DNA of 64,000 bases. Origin: Candidatus Saccharimonadota bacterium. Lineage in GTDB: Bacteria > Patescibacteriota > Saccharimonadia > Saccharimonadales > Saccharimonadaceae. The stretch spans positions 1 to 64,000 of the forward strand of contig WQUV01000001.1 of NCBI GenBank assembly GCA_009781895.1, given 5' to 3'. A program made the position numbers and the translations under genes. The stretch's first letter is position 1. Every line of letters begins with the position of its first letter. The notes beneath the pieces were generated by a model. The model was not told where the DNA came from, did not search any database, and saw only the letters and a program-made list of their open reading frames with translations. Shown one piece after another: positions 50,517 to 58,466 of the stretch.

Positions 50517-51469
50517 CTTACCCTACAGTGCTCCCTGATATTCCTCTGATGCTCAGGTAGTGTTCGCGCGAAATACTTTCGCCCGCTATCACCAGTCAAG
50601 AAGTAGAAGTCTCGCCCCAAACTCTGCGGAGCTGGGTTCGCCGTAATTCTTAGTGCTGCCAAACTCGGGCTATTAATCGGTGTTGGCGGCAAGCCTCGCC
50701 CACACTCATAGCTACGAGTATTCCACGGCGAGCATAGTTGCAATATCGCATGATTTGGCGAGCCATCTTCGTGCTGTGTCGCCACGCCCATCAAGTTAGC
50801 TGCGTAAAGCGACGAGATATCTGCCCCGAGCGCCCAGTTATGTCGCAGTCTATTATGAAACACTGCCGCCACCCGCGCCGCATCTGGATCGCGAACATCT
50901 ACTTCGCCCTCAACAATACTTGCCAAGATCAACCCCTCATAGAACGAAAGGTTGTGTTCCGCAAACGCCGCTACCAGCCCCTCACGCTGCACCGCTCGTT
51001 CTAGCTCCAACGCCATTCGATTCACGATGTTCTGCACGCTAGTATTCGCAAAAAAGTTTATCGTCTCCGGAAACAAGAACCCTTCAATACTCACCATACT
51101 GTCATTAATTAAGTCACGCGCACCAATAATATGCTCCGTCGTGACTCGTGGTCCCAAAGTCGTCGGTCGCCCCAAACGTGCCATTACGTCATAGTTCGCT
51201 CGAAACGCCGCGTCAATCTCCGCCGCCTCAAACCCGCGCTCCATTAGCATTCGTCGATGTGCAAACATCGAGCGCCCAGGCAAGAATGTTATCTGGATCT
51301 CTTCGGCCACCATATTCTCGATTCGCTCATTCTCCGCAATCCGCTCCTGCCGCGCATTCCAACGGCTTCGGACAAATAATCCGCCCAAGACCACCGCTGC
51401 CATCACTGCAATAAGTAGCAGTACCAACATAATTTTCAATGATTTTTGCATTGTGGATAACGCTTTCAT
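50501..51469 (-). CDS. mltG: Endolytic transglycosylase MltG
   Basis: Cuts nascent glycan strands and so sets their length. The 322-aa membrane-anchored protein (span at about residues 11-32) has SIEGFLFPETINFF, ILASIVEGEVD (catalytic Glu), VFHNRLRHNWALGADISSLY, and SPWNTRSYECGRGLPPTPIN with an inserted Cys, ending in YFARTLPEHQRNIREH. The ATG directly follows the ruvX stop (TAGATG). Confidence 0.92.
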   Translation of the reverse strand: MKALSTMQKSLKIMLVLLLIAVMAAVVLGGLFVRSRWNARQERIAENERIENMVAEEIQITFLPGRSMFAHRRMLMERGFEAAEIDAAFRANYDVMARLGRPTTLGPRVTTEHIIGARDLINDSMVSIEGFLFPETINFFANTSVQNIVNRMALELERAVQREGLVAAFAEHNLSFYEGLILASIVEGEVDVRDPDAARVAAVFHNRLRHNWALGADISSLYAANLMGVATQHEDGSPNHAILQLCSPWNTRSYECGRGLPPTPINSPSLAALRITANPAPQSLGRDFYFLTGDSGRKYFARTLPEHQRNIREHCRVRCQNW

Positions 51470-51910
51470 CTATAATCTCTCCTCTGCCCAACCCTCTAAA
51501 ATAATACAAGCTGCTTCAACATCAATCGTCCCATCAGCTCGCGCCTGCCTTAGTGCCACCGCATCTAGTCCGCGCTCCTTCAAACGATCAATTGCAAGCA
51601 TCGTCGTAGCACTCTCACCATAGAAGTTGATTCTCACCGTCTCTGGCACTAGCTCCTTTAGCTCCAGCGTAAACTCTTTAACTCGCTCGCTCTGGGCCGT
51701 AAACTCGCCGCTCTGGCTGGTCGGCATCCCAACTACAACCATCGTATCGCCCATCTCATCGGAAGTCGACGCAGCATCACTTATCATCTTCACTAGTTCA
51801 GGCAGCTCCTCTCTCATGAAAGCACGCTCTGCTTTTACTATTTTCGTCCCTGGGTCAACGCTGGCCACCCCAATACGGCGCTCGCCAACATCTAAGCCAA
51901 AGATCGCCAT
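51470..51910 (-). CDS. ruvX: RuvX/YqgF-type Holliday-junction resolvase-like protein
   Basis: A 146-aa RNase H-fold protein. IFGLDVGERRIGVASVDPGT gives the first acidic motif, VVVGMPTSQSGEFTAQSERV is the family's second motif, and the C-terminal VDVEAACIILEGW holds the last acidic residues. Roles in 16S rRNA 5' processing or recombination are known for the family. It lies between the membrane protein gene and mltG with gaps of 2 and 0 nt. Confidence 0.9.
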   Translation of the reverse strand: MAIFGLDVGERRIGVASVDPGTKIVKAERAFMREELPELVKMISDAASTSDEMGDTMVVVGMPTSQSGEFTAQSERVKEFTLELKELVPETVRINFYGESATTMLAIDRLKERGLDAVALRQARADGTIDVEAACIILEGWAEERL

Positions 51911-51912
51911 GA

Positions 51913-53640
51913 CTAGTCGTCTGCCCTAATATTAATTTCGATCCTCGACTGATCGCGCGGCAATCGCCGCACCCAGAATGGTGTCAAATTAATACTTACC
52001 CGCTGTACGCCTGGAAATCCTGACACCTCTCTTTGCGCATCGCCAACCGCCATCTGGACAATCGCCGCTCGCACTTCATCCTCTGGGATCTCATCACCTA
52101 CTCGCGCAATCGTCTTCATGCTCGCTGTCATCTCGCGCACCTGGCCAGGGGTCGGTACACAGTCCTCAGCATCTGGCTCGCAGGTCGTACCACCAGTCTG
52201 CTGTGTTATCTCAATTCGCTCCAGGAATAATCGCCCATCTGTAAAGCTACCGATATCATATACTGTCTGCTCGCCTGCTGTCTGCTCCGCTAGCTGCATC
52301 GCAAACCGCTCCATATCTGTACGCGACGTGGTCATAATCCGAAAAGTCTGCGTCCGTCGCACCGTCGCCCTGCCACCATTACCGACCGGCTCGCCCACTC
52401 GAGGCGTCACTTCGACCGCACCACTCTCGTGTCTGAACGTCAAGCTAAACGCATAACGATCATCCTCTAGTGAAGCAATTAGTCGCGATCGACCCTCTTC
52501 TACGCTCGTACCATCCATCTGCGCCAACGCGTTTCGAACATCTTCTTCTGACACAATACGGATAATTTGTCTAGTGCCGCCCGAAATACCGTTCGAAGTC
52601 ACTCGAGTCTGATAGCTCTCTCGATCAGTCGACAATATCATAGACTGTCCACTCGCCAAGTTGAACTCGTCGCCAATCTCAGCCGCCGTCACCACCACAG
52701 TAGTCGTACCCCAGTTGTTTTCGTTACCACAAGGCGCACCCGGTAATGTCACTGCCGCACCCAAGCGATACCGACGACCGTTCGCTTCAAAGAAGTTATC
52801 TGTTGTCAACTGCGAAGCTGGGCCACAATGACGAATTGTGATCTGTCCACTCGCCCTGGTGCCCTCTTCGCGCTCACCCGTCGCCTCAAATTCCTCAACC
52901 TGTTCCGCTTCTAGATTTCGCTCCTGCAAGGCAAATAGCCCACCTGGCACATCATTGTTGTTCAACTGGAACCGCACATCACGCCGCACATCGATATTAT
53001 CCATTTGGGTCGTGATGTTCACCACAGCCTGAGGTCGCACCGCAATCACCATCACCGCTACGCCAATAGCCATCGCTCCAACTCCAAACGCTCCAATAAT
53101 CAACGCTTTCTGCCAGACTTTGTCTACTTTCGACGTAAGTGCGTTAAACTTTCGCTTTTTATTAGCCTGGTCGGCTTCAGATGCGATCCCGTCCGTGTCT
53201 TTATCTTTAGACGTGATCTCCTCGCCTGATTCCATATCTATCTCTTTAGCTGGAGATTTTGGCAAGATATCATCCTGACCGTCACCGTCCAAGTCACCCG
53301 CAATCGTCAACGGCTCACCCGATCTCAGCTCTTCTACCACTATCTGCCCCTCAGCGACACTCACCTCAGGAATTGTTGGCTTAGTTTCCAGATTCGGCGC
53401 TAGCGCCACACCAGCTACACCAGCTAAGTTCTTCATCGCTGGATTATCACTGATGACCACAGTCACCTTCCCAGAGTTTTTAGCTGCTTTTTTTAGTAGC
53501 TTCAGATTCATCGCAGAGCGCAACGCCCCTAGATTCTTCGGCGCGACCACTGCCACGACCTTTTCTTTTGCCGCCATTACGCGACCGATGATCCCCGCAA
53601 TGTCTTCGTCCACCTCTATATGAATAATTTCTTTGCCCAT
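51913..53640 (-). CDS. Large bitopic envelope protein, unknown function
   Basis: A 575-aa protein. The cytoplasmic N-terminal 180 residues contain an alpha/beta unit (VVAVVAPKNLGALRSAMNLK, KVTVVISDNPAMKNLAGVAG) and two Ca-loop-like acidic repeats (DLDGDGQDD, DKDTDG). A span at about residues 188-209 is followed by a beta-rich outside part (VNITTQMDNIDVRRDVRFQL, GTRASGQITIRHCG). The pattern recalls CPR proteins annotated as baseplate-J-like, but I cannot confirm this. It is first in the operon with ruvX, mltG and the CHAP hydrolase, suggesting a wall or division role. TGGTATAAT ends 8 nt before the ATG. Confidence 0.75.
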   Translation of the reverse strand: MGKEIIHIEVDEDIAGIIGRVMAAKEKVVAVVAPKNLGALRSAMNLKLLKKAAKNSGKVTVVISDNPAMKNLAGVAGVALAPNLETKPTIPEVSVAEGQIVVEELRSGEPLTIAGDLDGDGQDDILPKSPAKEIDMESGEEITSKDKDTDGIASEADQANKKRKFNALTSKVDKVWQKALIIGAFGVGAMAIGVAVMVIAVRPQAVVNITTQMDNIDVRRDVRFQLNNNDVPGGLFALQERNLEAEQVEEFEATGEREEGTRASGQITIRHCGPASQLTTDNFFEANGRRYRLGAAVTLPGAPCGNENNWGTTTVVVTAAEIGDEFNLASGQSMILSTDRESYQTRVTSNGISGGTRQIIRIVSEEDVRNALAQMDGTSVEEGRSRLIASLEDDRYAFSLTFRHESGAVEVTPRVGEPVGNGGRATVRRTQTFRIMTTSRTDMERFAMQLAEQTAGEQTVYDIGSFTDGRLFLERIEITQQTGGTTCEPDAEDCVPTPGQVREMTASMKTIARVGDEIPEDEVRAAIVQMAVGDAQREVSGFPGVQRVSINLTPFWVRRLPRDQSRIEINIRADD

Positions 53641-53816
53641 TTACATCCATTATACCATATCTCTACCAGCATCCTTGCTTATACACACGATTTCCACAGG
53701 GCTATACCACATTTTTACATATTTTGCACAACAATATCTTGATTTTGCAACTTGACAATCTACAGAGGTAGCGACGTGAAATATGCCAGAAATTAACATA
53801 AAAGGTATCAAAAGTA
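53641..53816. other. AT-rich intergenic stretch
   Basis: No ORF, RNA fold or repeat that I can support lies between the back-to-back promoters. It contains only scattered TTTTGCA runs. Confidence 0.5.
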
Positions 53817-53845
53817 TTGACTTTTAGCTTATGGTATGCTATAAT
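53817..53845 (+). promoter_or_regulatory. Strong promoter of the 53991 gene
   Basis: TTGACT (53817-53822), 17-nt spacer ending TGC, TATAAT (53840-53845). Confidence 0.88.
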
Positions 53846-53851
53846 GCTTAT

Positions 53852-53990
53852 AAGGTCGTCCGCGGACACTGCCTAACAAGGCTAAAAGTCGCGGATCACC
53901 GCGAACATTAGCATTTGTGAAGCATGTTATACACGGCCAAGCGCAATCAAAGCCTGCCTCGGGCAGAGCACTCAAAAGGAGGTTTTCATT
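53852..53990 (+). promoter_or_regulatory. Structured leader with a motif shared with the 55607 leader
   Basis: A 140-nt leader. It contains the palindrome GTCCGCGGAC, hairpin GCCT/AGGC and hairpin CGCGG/CCGCG followed by AACATTAGCATTTGTGAAG. The last part matches the leader at 55608-55715 (CGCGGA/TCCGCG then AACCTTAACTTGTGAAG). The ribosome site is AAAAGGAGG. Confidence 0.55.
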
Positions 53991-54491
53991 ATGATGAGAA
54001 CTGTAAAAAAGAGCTTAGCCGTGCTCGGAACGGCAATGTTTGCGTTTATCGCAATGATAGCATTCAACCCTATGACGGCACTCGCCTCTGGCGGGTTAGT
54101 TGGTGGTACAGAAACCACCACAACCGAAACCACCACCGTAGTAGCCAGTACGGCATGGCCCTGGTTCTCCTGGGTACCGTTGCTAGTATTGGGGTTCGTA
54201 CTAATCGCCCTCGCCATAATTCTTTTCCACGCAAGTGGAAAGAAAAAGGAAAGGGAAAAAGACGCAGCGGCCGAAGCCCGCATGATGCAGTTTGGCAACA
54301 ATGTAGCAAAGATTATCGACCCAACATATGAGGTTGATAACTCGGGGCACATGTTCCAAAAAGGAGCGGTGCATCGCCAAGTAAACCCTAACGGTACCAT
54401 CACCTTCGGCGCGCCAAGCAACGTTGCTATGGCGCCCGTAGCTACACCATCAACTGGCCCTGGCAGAACCTACTCTGTTACAATGCACTAA
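53991..54491 (+). CDS. Bitopic membrane protein with the C-terminal tag GRTYSVTMH
   Basis: A 166-aa protein. An N-terminal signal sequence (cleavage near TALASGG) is followed by a short Thr-rich stretch (GGTETTTTETTTVVAS), a membrane span (WVPLLVLGFVLIALAIILF) and a basic then polar cytoplasmic tail (ASGKKKEREKDAAAEARMMQ) ending GRTYSVTMH. The next gene ends with the same nine residues although the proteins are otherwise unrelated. Strong promoter and AAAAGGAGG suggest good expression. No family recognised. Confidence 0.75.
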   Translation: MMRTVKKSLAVLGTAMFAFIAMIAFNPMTALASGGLVGGTETTTTETTTVVASTAWPWFSWVPLLVLGFVLIALAIILFHASGKKKEREKDAAAEARMMQFGNNVAKIIDPTYEVDNSGHMFQKGAVHRQVNPNGTITFGAPSNVAMAPVATPSTGPGRTYSVTMH

Positions 54492-54510
54492 ACACTTCAC
54501 AAGCAAAACC

Positions 54511-54543
54511 AAAAACCCCCAAGGCTTCAGCCGAGGGGGTTTG
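54511..54543 (+). terminator. Terminator of the 53991 gene
   Basis: Stem AAACCCCC/GGGGGTTT with a 14-nt loop. Confidence 0.88.
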
Positions 54544-54569
54544 ACCTGTCTCGAAAAGTCATAATCACC

Positions 54570-54598
54570 TTGCAAAATGTACTGATCTATGATATAAT
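54570..54598 (+). promoter_or_regulatory. Promoter of the 54689 gene
   Basis: TTGCAA (54570-54575), 17 nt, TATAAT (54593-54598). The leader of about 85 nt carries a closing stem AAGGTT/AACCTT and an inner GCGC-bounded hairpin. Confidence 0.8.
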
Positions 54599-54688
54599 AC
54601 AAGTATAAGGTTCGCAAACCGCCATAGCGCTGGTCTGCGCAGCCGTGGAATTTAACCTTGCGAATTAATTCGAAATGGAGGTATAAAG

Positions 54689-55066
54689 ATGAGATTTATT
54701 CTATCTGCAATCGGCTCACTGCTCCTCATAGCACTCGTCATCATAGTTATCGTCCTCTTCTTCCCGCTAATCGTCTGGACGTTCGCCCTAACGCTTGGGT
54801 TCATGCTGGCGTGGCTAACTATAACACTACTTATTGCTACCATAGCCACCGCAGTTGATAGTGGGCGACAGATCTTCAGCGGCAACAGTGGAGCTATCCC
54901 TAGCGTCGCCCCCGCTGTCCACTTCGGCAATGCGCCAGCCGCGCAAATTACTGCCACACCTCAACAGCCAGCTTCCCCTGCGATTCAAGCCACCATCATA
55001 ACAACACCAGCAGCACCTCAAATGGTCTCTGGTGGTGGCAGAACCTACTCTGTTACAATGCACTAG
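54689..55066 (+). CDS. Hairpin membrane protein with the C-terminal tag GRTYSVTMH
   Basis: A 125-aa protein. The first 57 residues form two closely spaced spans (LLLIALVIIVIVLFFPLIVW, LGFMLAWLTITLLIATIATA). A Pro/Ala/Thr-rich tail (APAVHFGNAPAAQITATPQQ) ends GRTYSVTMH. The last 30 nt of the coding region are identical to those of the 53991 gene. With an even number of spans the tail would be cytoplasmic. GGAGG lies 9 nt before the ATG. No family recognised. Confidence 0.75.
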   Translation: MRFILSAIGSLLLIALVIIVIVLFFPLIVWTFALTLGFMLAWLTITLLIATIATAVDSGRQIFSGNSGAIPSVAPAVHFGNAPAAQITATPQQPASPAIQATIITTPAAPQMVSGGGRTYSVTMH

Positions 55067-55104
55067 TCAGATGCTGGCCCTTGTTGTTCAGTTCGCATGT
55101 AGAT

Positions 55105-55137
55105 AGCCCCCGCAACCAATATTTAGGTTCGGGGGCT
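55105..55137. terminator. Terminator between convergent genes
   Basis: Stem AGCCCCCG/CGGGGGCT, extended by AACC/GGTT inside, serves 54689 and probably 55161. Confidence 0.85.
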
Positions 55138-55160
55138 AATACACGTGAAGTCTTTTAGGC

Positions 55161-55607
55161 TTACGCCTTCTTTGTAGAGCCAGCTGCCGTCTTTGCGAAC
55201 ACAAAGAATATCTTGTCGATTGTGCCTGTGCGAAAATTCACACCAGAGACGCTTTCCAGCTTCTTCTTTGTAAATTCGCATACGGGGGCGAACGCGGGCT
55301 TCGCCTTGCAGCCAGTAGGTAGCAATGTTACCTTTTCCCAGTCGCTATCGTCTTCGATTCCGTCCAGGATATTGGCTATAACTGCCGGGATATCGCCTTC
55401 AGCAGCGGCCTTCAGGCGACCTTCTGTGTCTGCAGGGTAGTGTTCCAGGTCTGCACCCTTAACGCGAAGAAGCACAACAACATCAGTGATGTTGTTACGA
55501 TTTCTGGCCAACGCGTCTCCAAAAGCCTCGTTGAAGATAGCTTCTTTCTGGGTGTCATTGAGCAATCCTGCCCCTGTCGCAAATACGCTGTCGAATGTAG
55601 TTGACAT
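55161..55607 (-). CDS. Small soluble protein, unknown function, strongly expressed
   Basis: A 148-aa protein with no signal peptide or span. It has STTFDSVFATGAGLLNDTQK, FNEAFGDALARNRNNITDVV, EKVTLLPTGCKAKPAFAPVC, and a Lys/Thr tail. Codons favour GTT, GCC, CTT and AAG, and the promoter is consensus, suggesting high expression. It has a 107-nt structured leader and AAAAGGAGG 8 nt before the ATG. I recognise no family. Confidence 0.7.
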   Translation of the reverse strand: MSTTFDSVFATGAGLLNDTQKEAIFNEAFGDALARNRNNITDVVVLLRVKGADLEHYPADTEGRLKAAAEGDIPAVIANILDGIEDDSDWEKVTLLPTGCKAKPAFAPVCEFTKKKLESVSGVNFRTGTIDKIFFVFAKTAAGSTKKA

Positions 55608-55715
55608 AGTTATTTCCTCCTTTTATTAGAGGTATTTACACGCAAACTTCACAAGTTAAGGTTCGCGGAGAGATTCCGCGTTTACCTACCTGTGGTAGTT
55701 GCGAAACCTCTTCAC
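55608..55715 (-). promoter_or_regulatory. Structured leader of the 55607 gene
   Basis: On the minus strand: hairpin CTACC/GGTAG, hairpin CGCGGA/TCCGCG, then AACCTTAACTTGTGAAG, which can itself form AACTT/AAGTT. An outer stem AGGTTTCGC/GCGAACCT competes with the second hairpin. It shares a core with the 53852-53990 leader. Confidence 0.55.
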
Positions 55716-55721
55716 ATGTTC

Positions 55722-55750
55722 ATTATATCACACTAGTGGTTAAATGTCAA
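55722..55750 (-). promoter_or_regulatory. Consensus promoter of the 55607 gene
   Basis: On the minus strand TTGACA (55745-55750), 17 nt ending TGA, TATAAT (55722-55727): a full consensus match. Confidence 0.92.
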
Positions 55751-56907
55751 TACTTTTTGATCTTTTTAGCATAAAGCTCAAGCACCTTCTCCCCTATAGG
55801 TGTTTTCGCCAATTTCTCACGAGATACCCAACAGATACCAGCCCCTACAACCAAGACTGCCAGCACTACCGCCAAGGCTACTCTCCACCCCTGTAAGTAT
55901 CCATATTCATCTCTGAAGATCACGTCCATCGCATCTATAATCGTCTCGCCTATATTCGCCACTGCTGTGCCCACAGCACTAGCACTACTGCCACCAGTAC
56001 TACCTGCATCTGGAATGCCAAAATCCACTGAAGTCTGTTCACGGATCCGTCTACACCTATTCGTCTCTGGATTTCGTTCATACCCCTCCGCACACGGCTT
56101 CACCTCTGGCTCAGTCGGAATATTCCGACACCTATTCGTCTCTGGGTTGCGATACCTCCCTGGCCCACAGTCCGCCAGCCCACTCTCTCCACCCGAACTA
56201 TCCCCATCCAACCCATGCTCAACTGGCGGCAACACCTCAGGTATGACCGACCCCAGTTCCGGGACAGTAGAGGCTGTTCCTGTCTCGGAATTAGGATCCG
56301 TCCCACCCGTCGTATTACTGCTCGTCTGAAACTCTGGCGCCGTCCTATTATCTGCACTTGGAGTCGGTGTCGCCGTTACCCATTCGCCATTCACTAAAGC
56401 CCACGATCGCCCGATCCGGCTATTCGGCAGGTCCACCCTATCTACAACTGCCGCGCTCGACCAACCTTCGCCCTCTCCGCCAGTAGTAATATGCGCCTCG
56501 CTTACTCCATATGCCTCCCACACAGCATCACCACCGACCAGCTCAAACACCCTGTCAATAGTCGGAGATTTTGCAAGCTGCAACCCTAAACTCTCCAAGC
56601 TATATGCCTGATATTCGCCTGGTAAAATCACCACATTGCCAAATCTCACCTCTAATACCCTGTTGCTAAATCTCGTCCGCGCCACACACCCCACCAAGCT
56701 CACTGGTCCTGCTGTCGGGTTATGGAATTCCACAAATTGCTCCGACTGATCATCGCGAAAATTCGTAAATATCTCTGTGATCTCTACTTCGCCGCAATTA
56801 CCAACCTCGGTTGCTCTCGCCCACGCTCCTCCCAGCACAACTACCGCCACCACCATTAGTAACACAAATCCCGCCCCAAGACCTCTCTTCACTAGAATAT
56901 TTTTCAT
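55747..56907 (-). CDS. Lamin-tail-domain surface protein with Cys-rich repeats
   Basis: A 386-aa secreted protein. A signal peptide (to about residue 32) is followed by a lamin-tail (LTD) beta-sandwich (VEITEIFTNFRDDQSEQFVE, FHNPTAGPVSLVGC), a Ser/Thr/Gly linker, two repeats (CGPGRYRNPETNRCRNI and CAEGYERNPETNRCRRI), and a C-terminal membrane span (WRVALAVVLAVLVVGAGICW) with a basic tail. The repeats look like small disulfide modules. TGCTAGGAT ends 6 nt before the ATG with TTGCAG 17 nt upstream. Probable surface adhesion or scaffold role. Confidence 0.82.
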   Translation of the reverse strand: MKNILVKRGLGAGFVLLMVVAVVVLGGAWARATEVGNCGEVEITEIFTNFRDDQSEQFVEFHNPTAGPVSLVGCVARTRFSNRVLEVRFGNVVILPGEYQAYSLESLGLQLAKSPTIDRVFELVGGDAVWEAYGVSEAHITTGGEGEGWSSAAVVDRVDLPNSRIGRSWALVNGEWVTATPTPSADNRTAPEFQTSSNTTGGTDPNSETGTASTVPELGSVIPEVLPPVEHGLDGDSSGGESGLADCGPGRYRNPETNRCRNIPTEPEVKPCAEGYERNPETNRCRRIREQTSVDFGIPDAGSTGGSSASAVGTAVANIGETIIDAMDVIFRDEYGYLQGWRVALAVVLAVLVVGAGICWVSREKLAKTPIGEKVLELYAKKIKKY

Positions 56908-57122
56908 GCTCCAATCCTAGCATGCCAGAAAAATCTCTGCAAGCATAAGGACAAACGCTTATGTTTACTATTTACCTCTGTCAAACCTCAAAACCGAAAA
57001 ACGTCGAAAAACACACAATCTAAGCCAGAATCAGCCTGAATATGGTGCATGTCTTGACTATTATAGTCATGTGTTGCTATCTACGTATCATAAACCACCC
57101 TAAGCTCCCGACCAATTACCAA

Positions 57123-58292
57123 CTATTTCACGAACAGCTTTACATCATCTGGCAGATACGACTTCTCATGATGAAACCCAGCCGTCCATTCTTGCCCCTT
57201 GCCAAACCCCAGATCCTTCATCAGTTTCGTCGGCGCATTCTTCAGATGTATCGGCACTGGCGAGTTTGGTGTCCGTGCCGCCACCTGCTGTGCCACACCC
57301 CAAGCATCATAGCTCTCTCGGTTTTTCGGTGCTTTCGCCAGAGCATAAGCGCAGTGCGACAAGATAATCCCGCCCTCAGGCATCCCTACTCGCTCCACCG
57401 CCATAAAGGTCGACGTCGCAAAGTTCAGCGCCGAATTATTCGCGAGCCCTATATCTTCAGAGGCAAAAATCACCATTCGCCGCGCAATAAACTTCGGGTC
57501 CTCACCCGCTTGCACCATTCGCGCCAGATAATATAGCGCTGCATCGACGTCCGATCCACGCAGAGACTTGATAAACGCCGAGATTATGTCATAATGCATA
57601 TCGCCTTTTTTATCATAACCCGCCACAATCTTCTGTGCCGCTCGTTTTATCTCCTCTATCCCAATCTTTTCTGCTCCAAGCGACAGCGCTAACTCCAGAT
57701 TTCCGAGCGCCGATCTCGCATCACCCGCCGAGAGTTCTGCTAAATAATCCAAAGCTTCCTTCTTAACCCGCTTTCCGACCTTAAGCTCCTTTACCGCACG
57801 TTGTAAAATCGTAAGTATTGACTCTTTGTCTAAATGTTTTAGTATCACGACTCGCGACCGAGATATCAGGGGCGCAATCACCTCAAAAGATGGGTTCTCC
57901 GTCGTTGCGCCAATCAATATTATCAAACCACTTTCTACATGTGGCAAGAATGCATCCTGCTGTGCCTTGTTAAAACGATGGATTTCATCAACGAATAATA
58001 GCGTCCTCTGCCCCAGATTCCAGCCTACACGCGCGTTTTCAACCACAACCATCACGTCCTTCTTGCCAGCAGTAGCAGCAGATAGCTCTACGAACTCCAC
58101 GCCCAGTTCCGCCGCCAAAATCCGCGCCAAAGTCGTCTTTCCTGTTCCTGGCGGTCCCCAAAAGATCAAATTAGCAGGGACTTTAGACGCCACAATTTGC
58201 GTCAAAATCTTCCCCTCACCAATCAATTCATCCTGCCCCACCACATCCGCCAGTGTTCGAGGTCGCATTTTTTCCGCCAATGGGATATTCAT
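57123..58292 (-). CDS. rarA: Replication-associated recombination protein RarA (MgsA)
   Basis: AAA+ ATPase acting at stalled replication forks. The 389-aa protein starts MNIPLAEKMRPRTLADVVGQ, with Walker A GPPGTGKTTLA, Walker B LLFVDEIHRFNKAQQDAFLP, sensor 1 GATTENPSFEV and a C-terminal clamp-loader-like domain ending GAGFHHEKSY-type (WTAGFHHEKSYLPDDVK). ATG 58292 is chosen because TATAAT ends 6 nt upstream. Confidence 0.95.
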   Translation of the reverse strand: MNIPLAEKMRPRTLADVVGQDELIGEGKILTQIVASKVPANLIFWGPPGTGKTTLARILAAELGVEFVELSAATAGKKDVMVVVENARVGWNLGQRTLLFVDEIHRFNKAQQDAFLPHVESGLIILIGATTENPSFEVIAPLISRSRVVILKHLDKESILTILQRAVKELKVGKRVKKEALDYLAELSAGDARSALGNLELALSLGAEKIGIEEIKRAAQKIVAGYDKKGDMHYDIISAFIKSLRGSDVDAALYYLARMVQAGEDPKFIARRMVIFASEDIGLANNSALNFATSTFMAVERVGMPEGGIILSHCAYALAKAPKNRESYDAWGVAQQVAARTPNSPVPIHLKNAPTKLMKDLGFGKGQEWTAGFHHEKSYLPDDVKLFVK

Positions 58293-58336
58293 ACCCATAT
58301 TATATCCTATCTTCCCCACTATCCAATCTAATAGTC

Positions 58337-58365
58337 TTGCTTTTTTACCATAAGTATGATATAAT
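58337..58365 (+). promoter_or_regulatory. Promoter of the 58467 gene
   Basis: TTGCTT (58337-58342), 17 nt, TATAAT (58360-58365), with the shared spacer end ATAAGTATGA. Confidence 0.85.
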
Positions 58366-58466
58366 AATAGAAGTATGGCGTAATATCATAAAGCGCCGCG
58401 TAATCTTAACTTAAACAAGTTAGCGCAAGCTAGCTAATCCTAAATCCCAAAGGAGGCATATGAAAC

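Noticed and set aside
53641-53990. Replication origin with DnaA boxes
   Set aside because: Only one poor TTTCCACA-like match, no cluster and no dnaA/dnaN nearby.
57042-57536. 164-aa plus-strand ORF opposite rarA
   Set aside because: It lies mostly within the rarA coding region; a TTGACT occurs upstream but there is no -10 at a good distance and no family resemblance.
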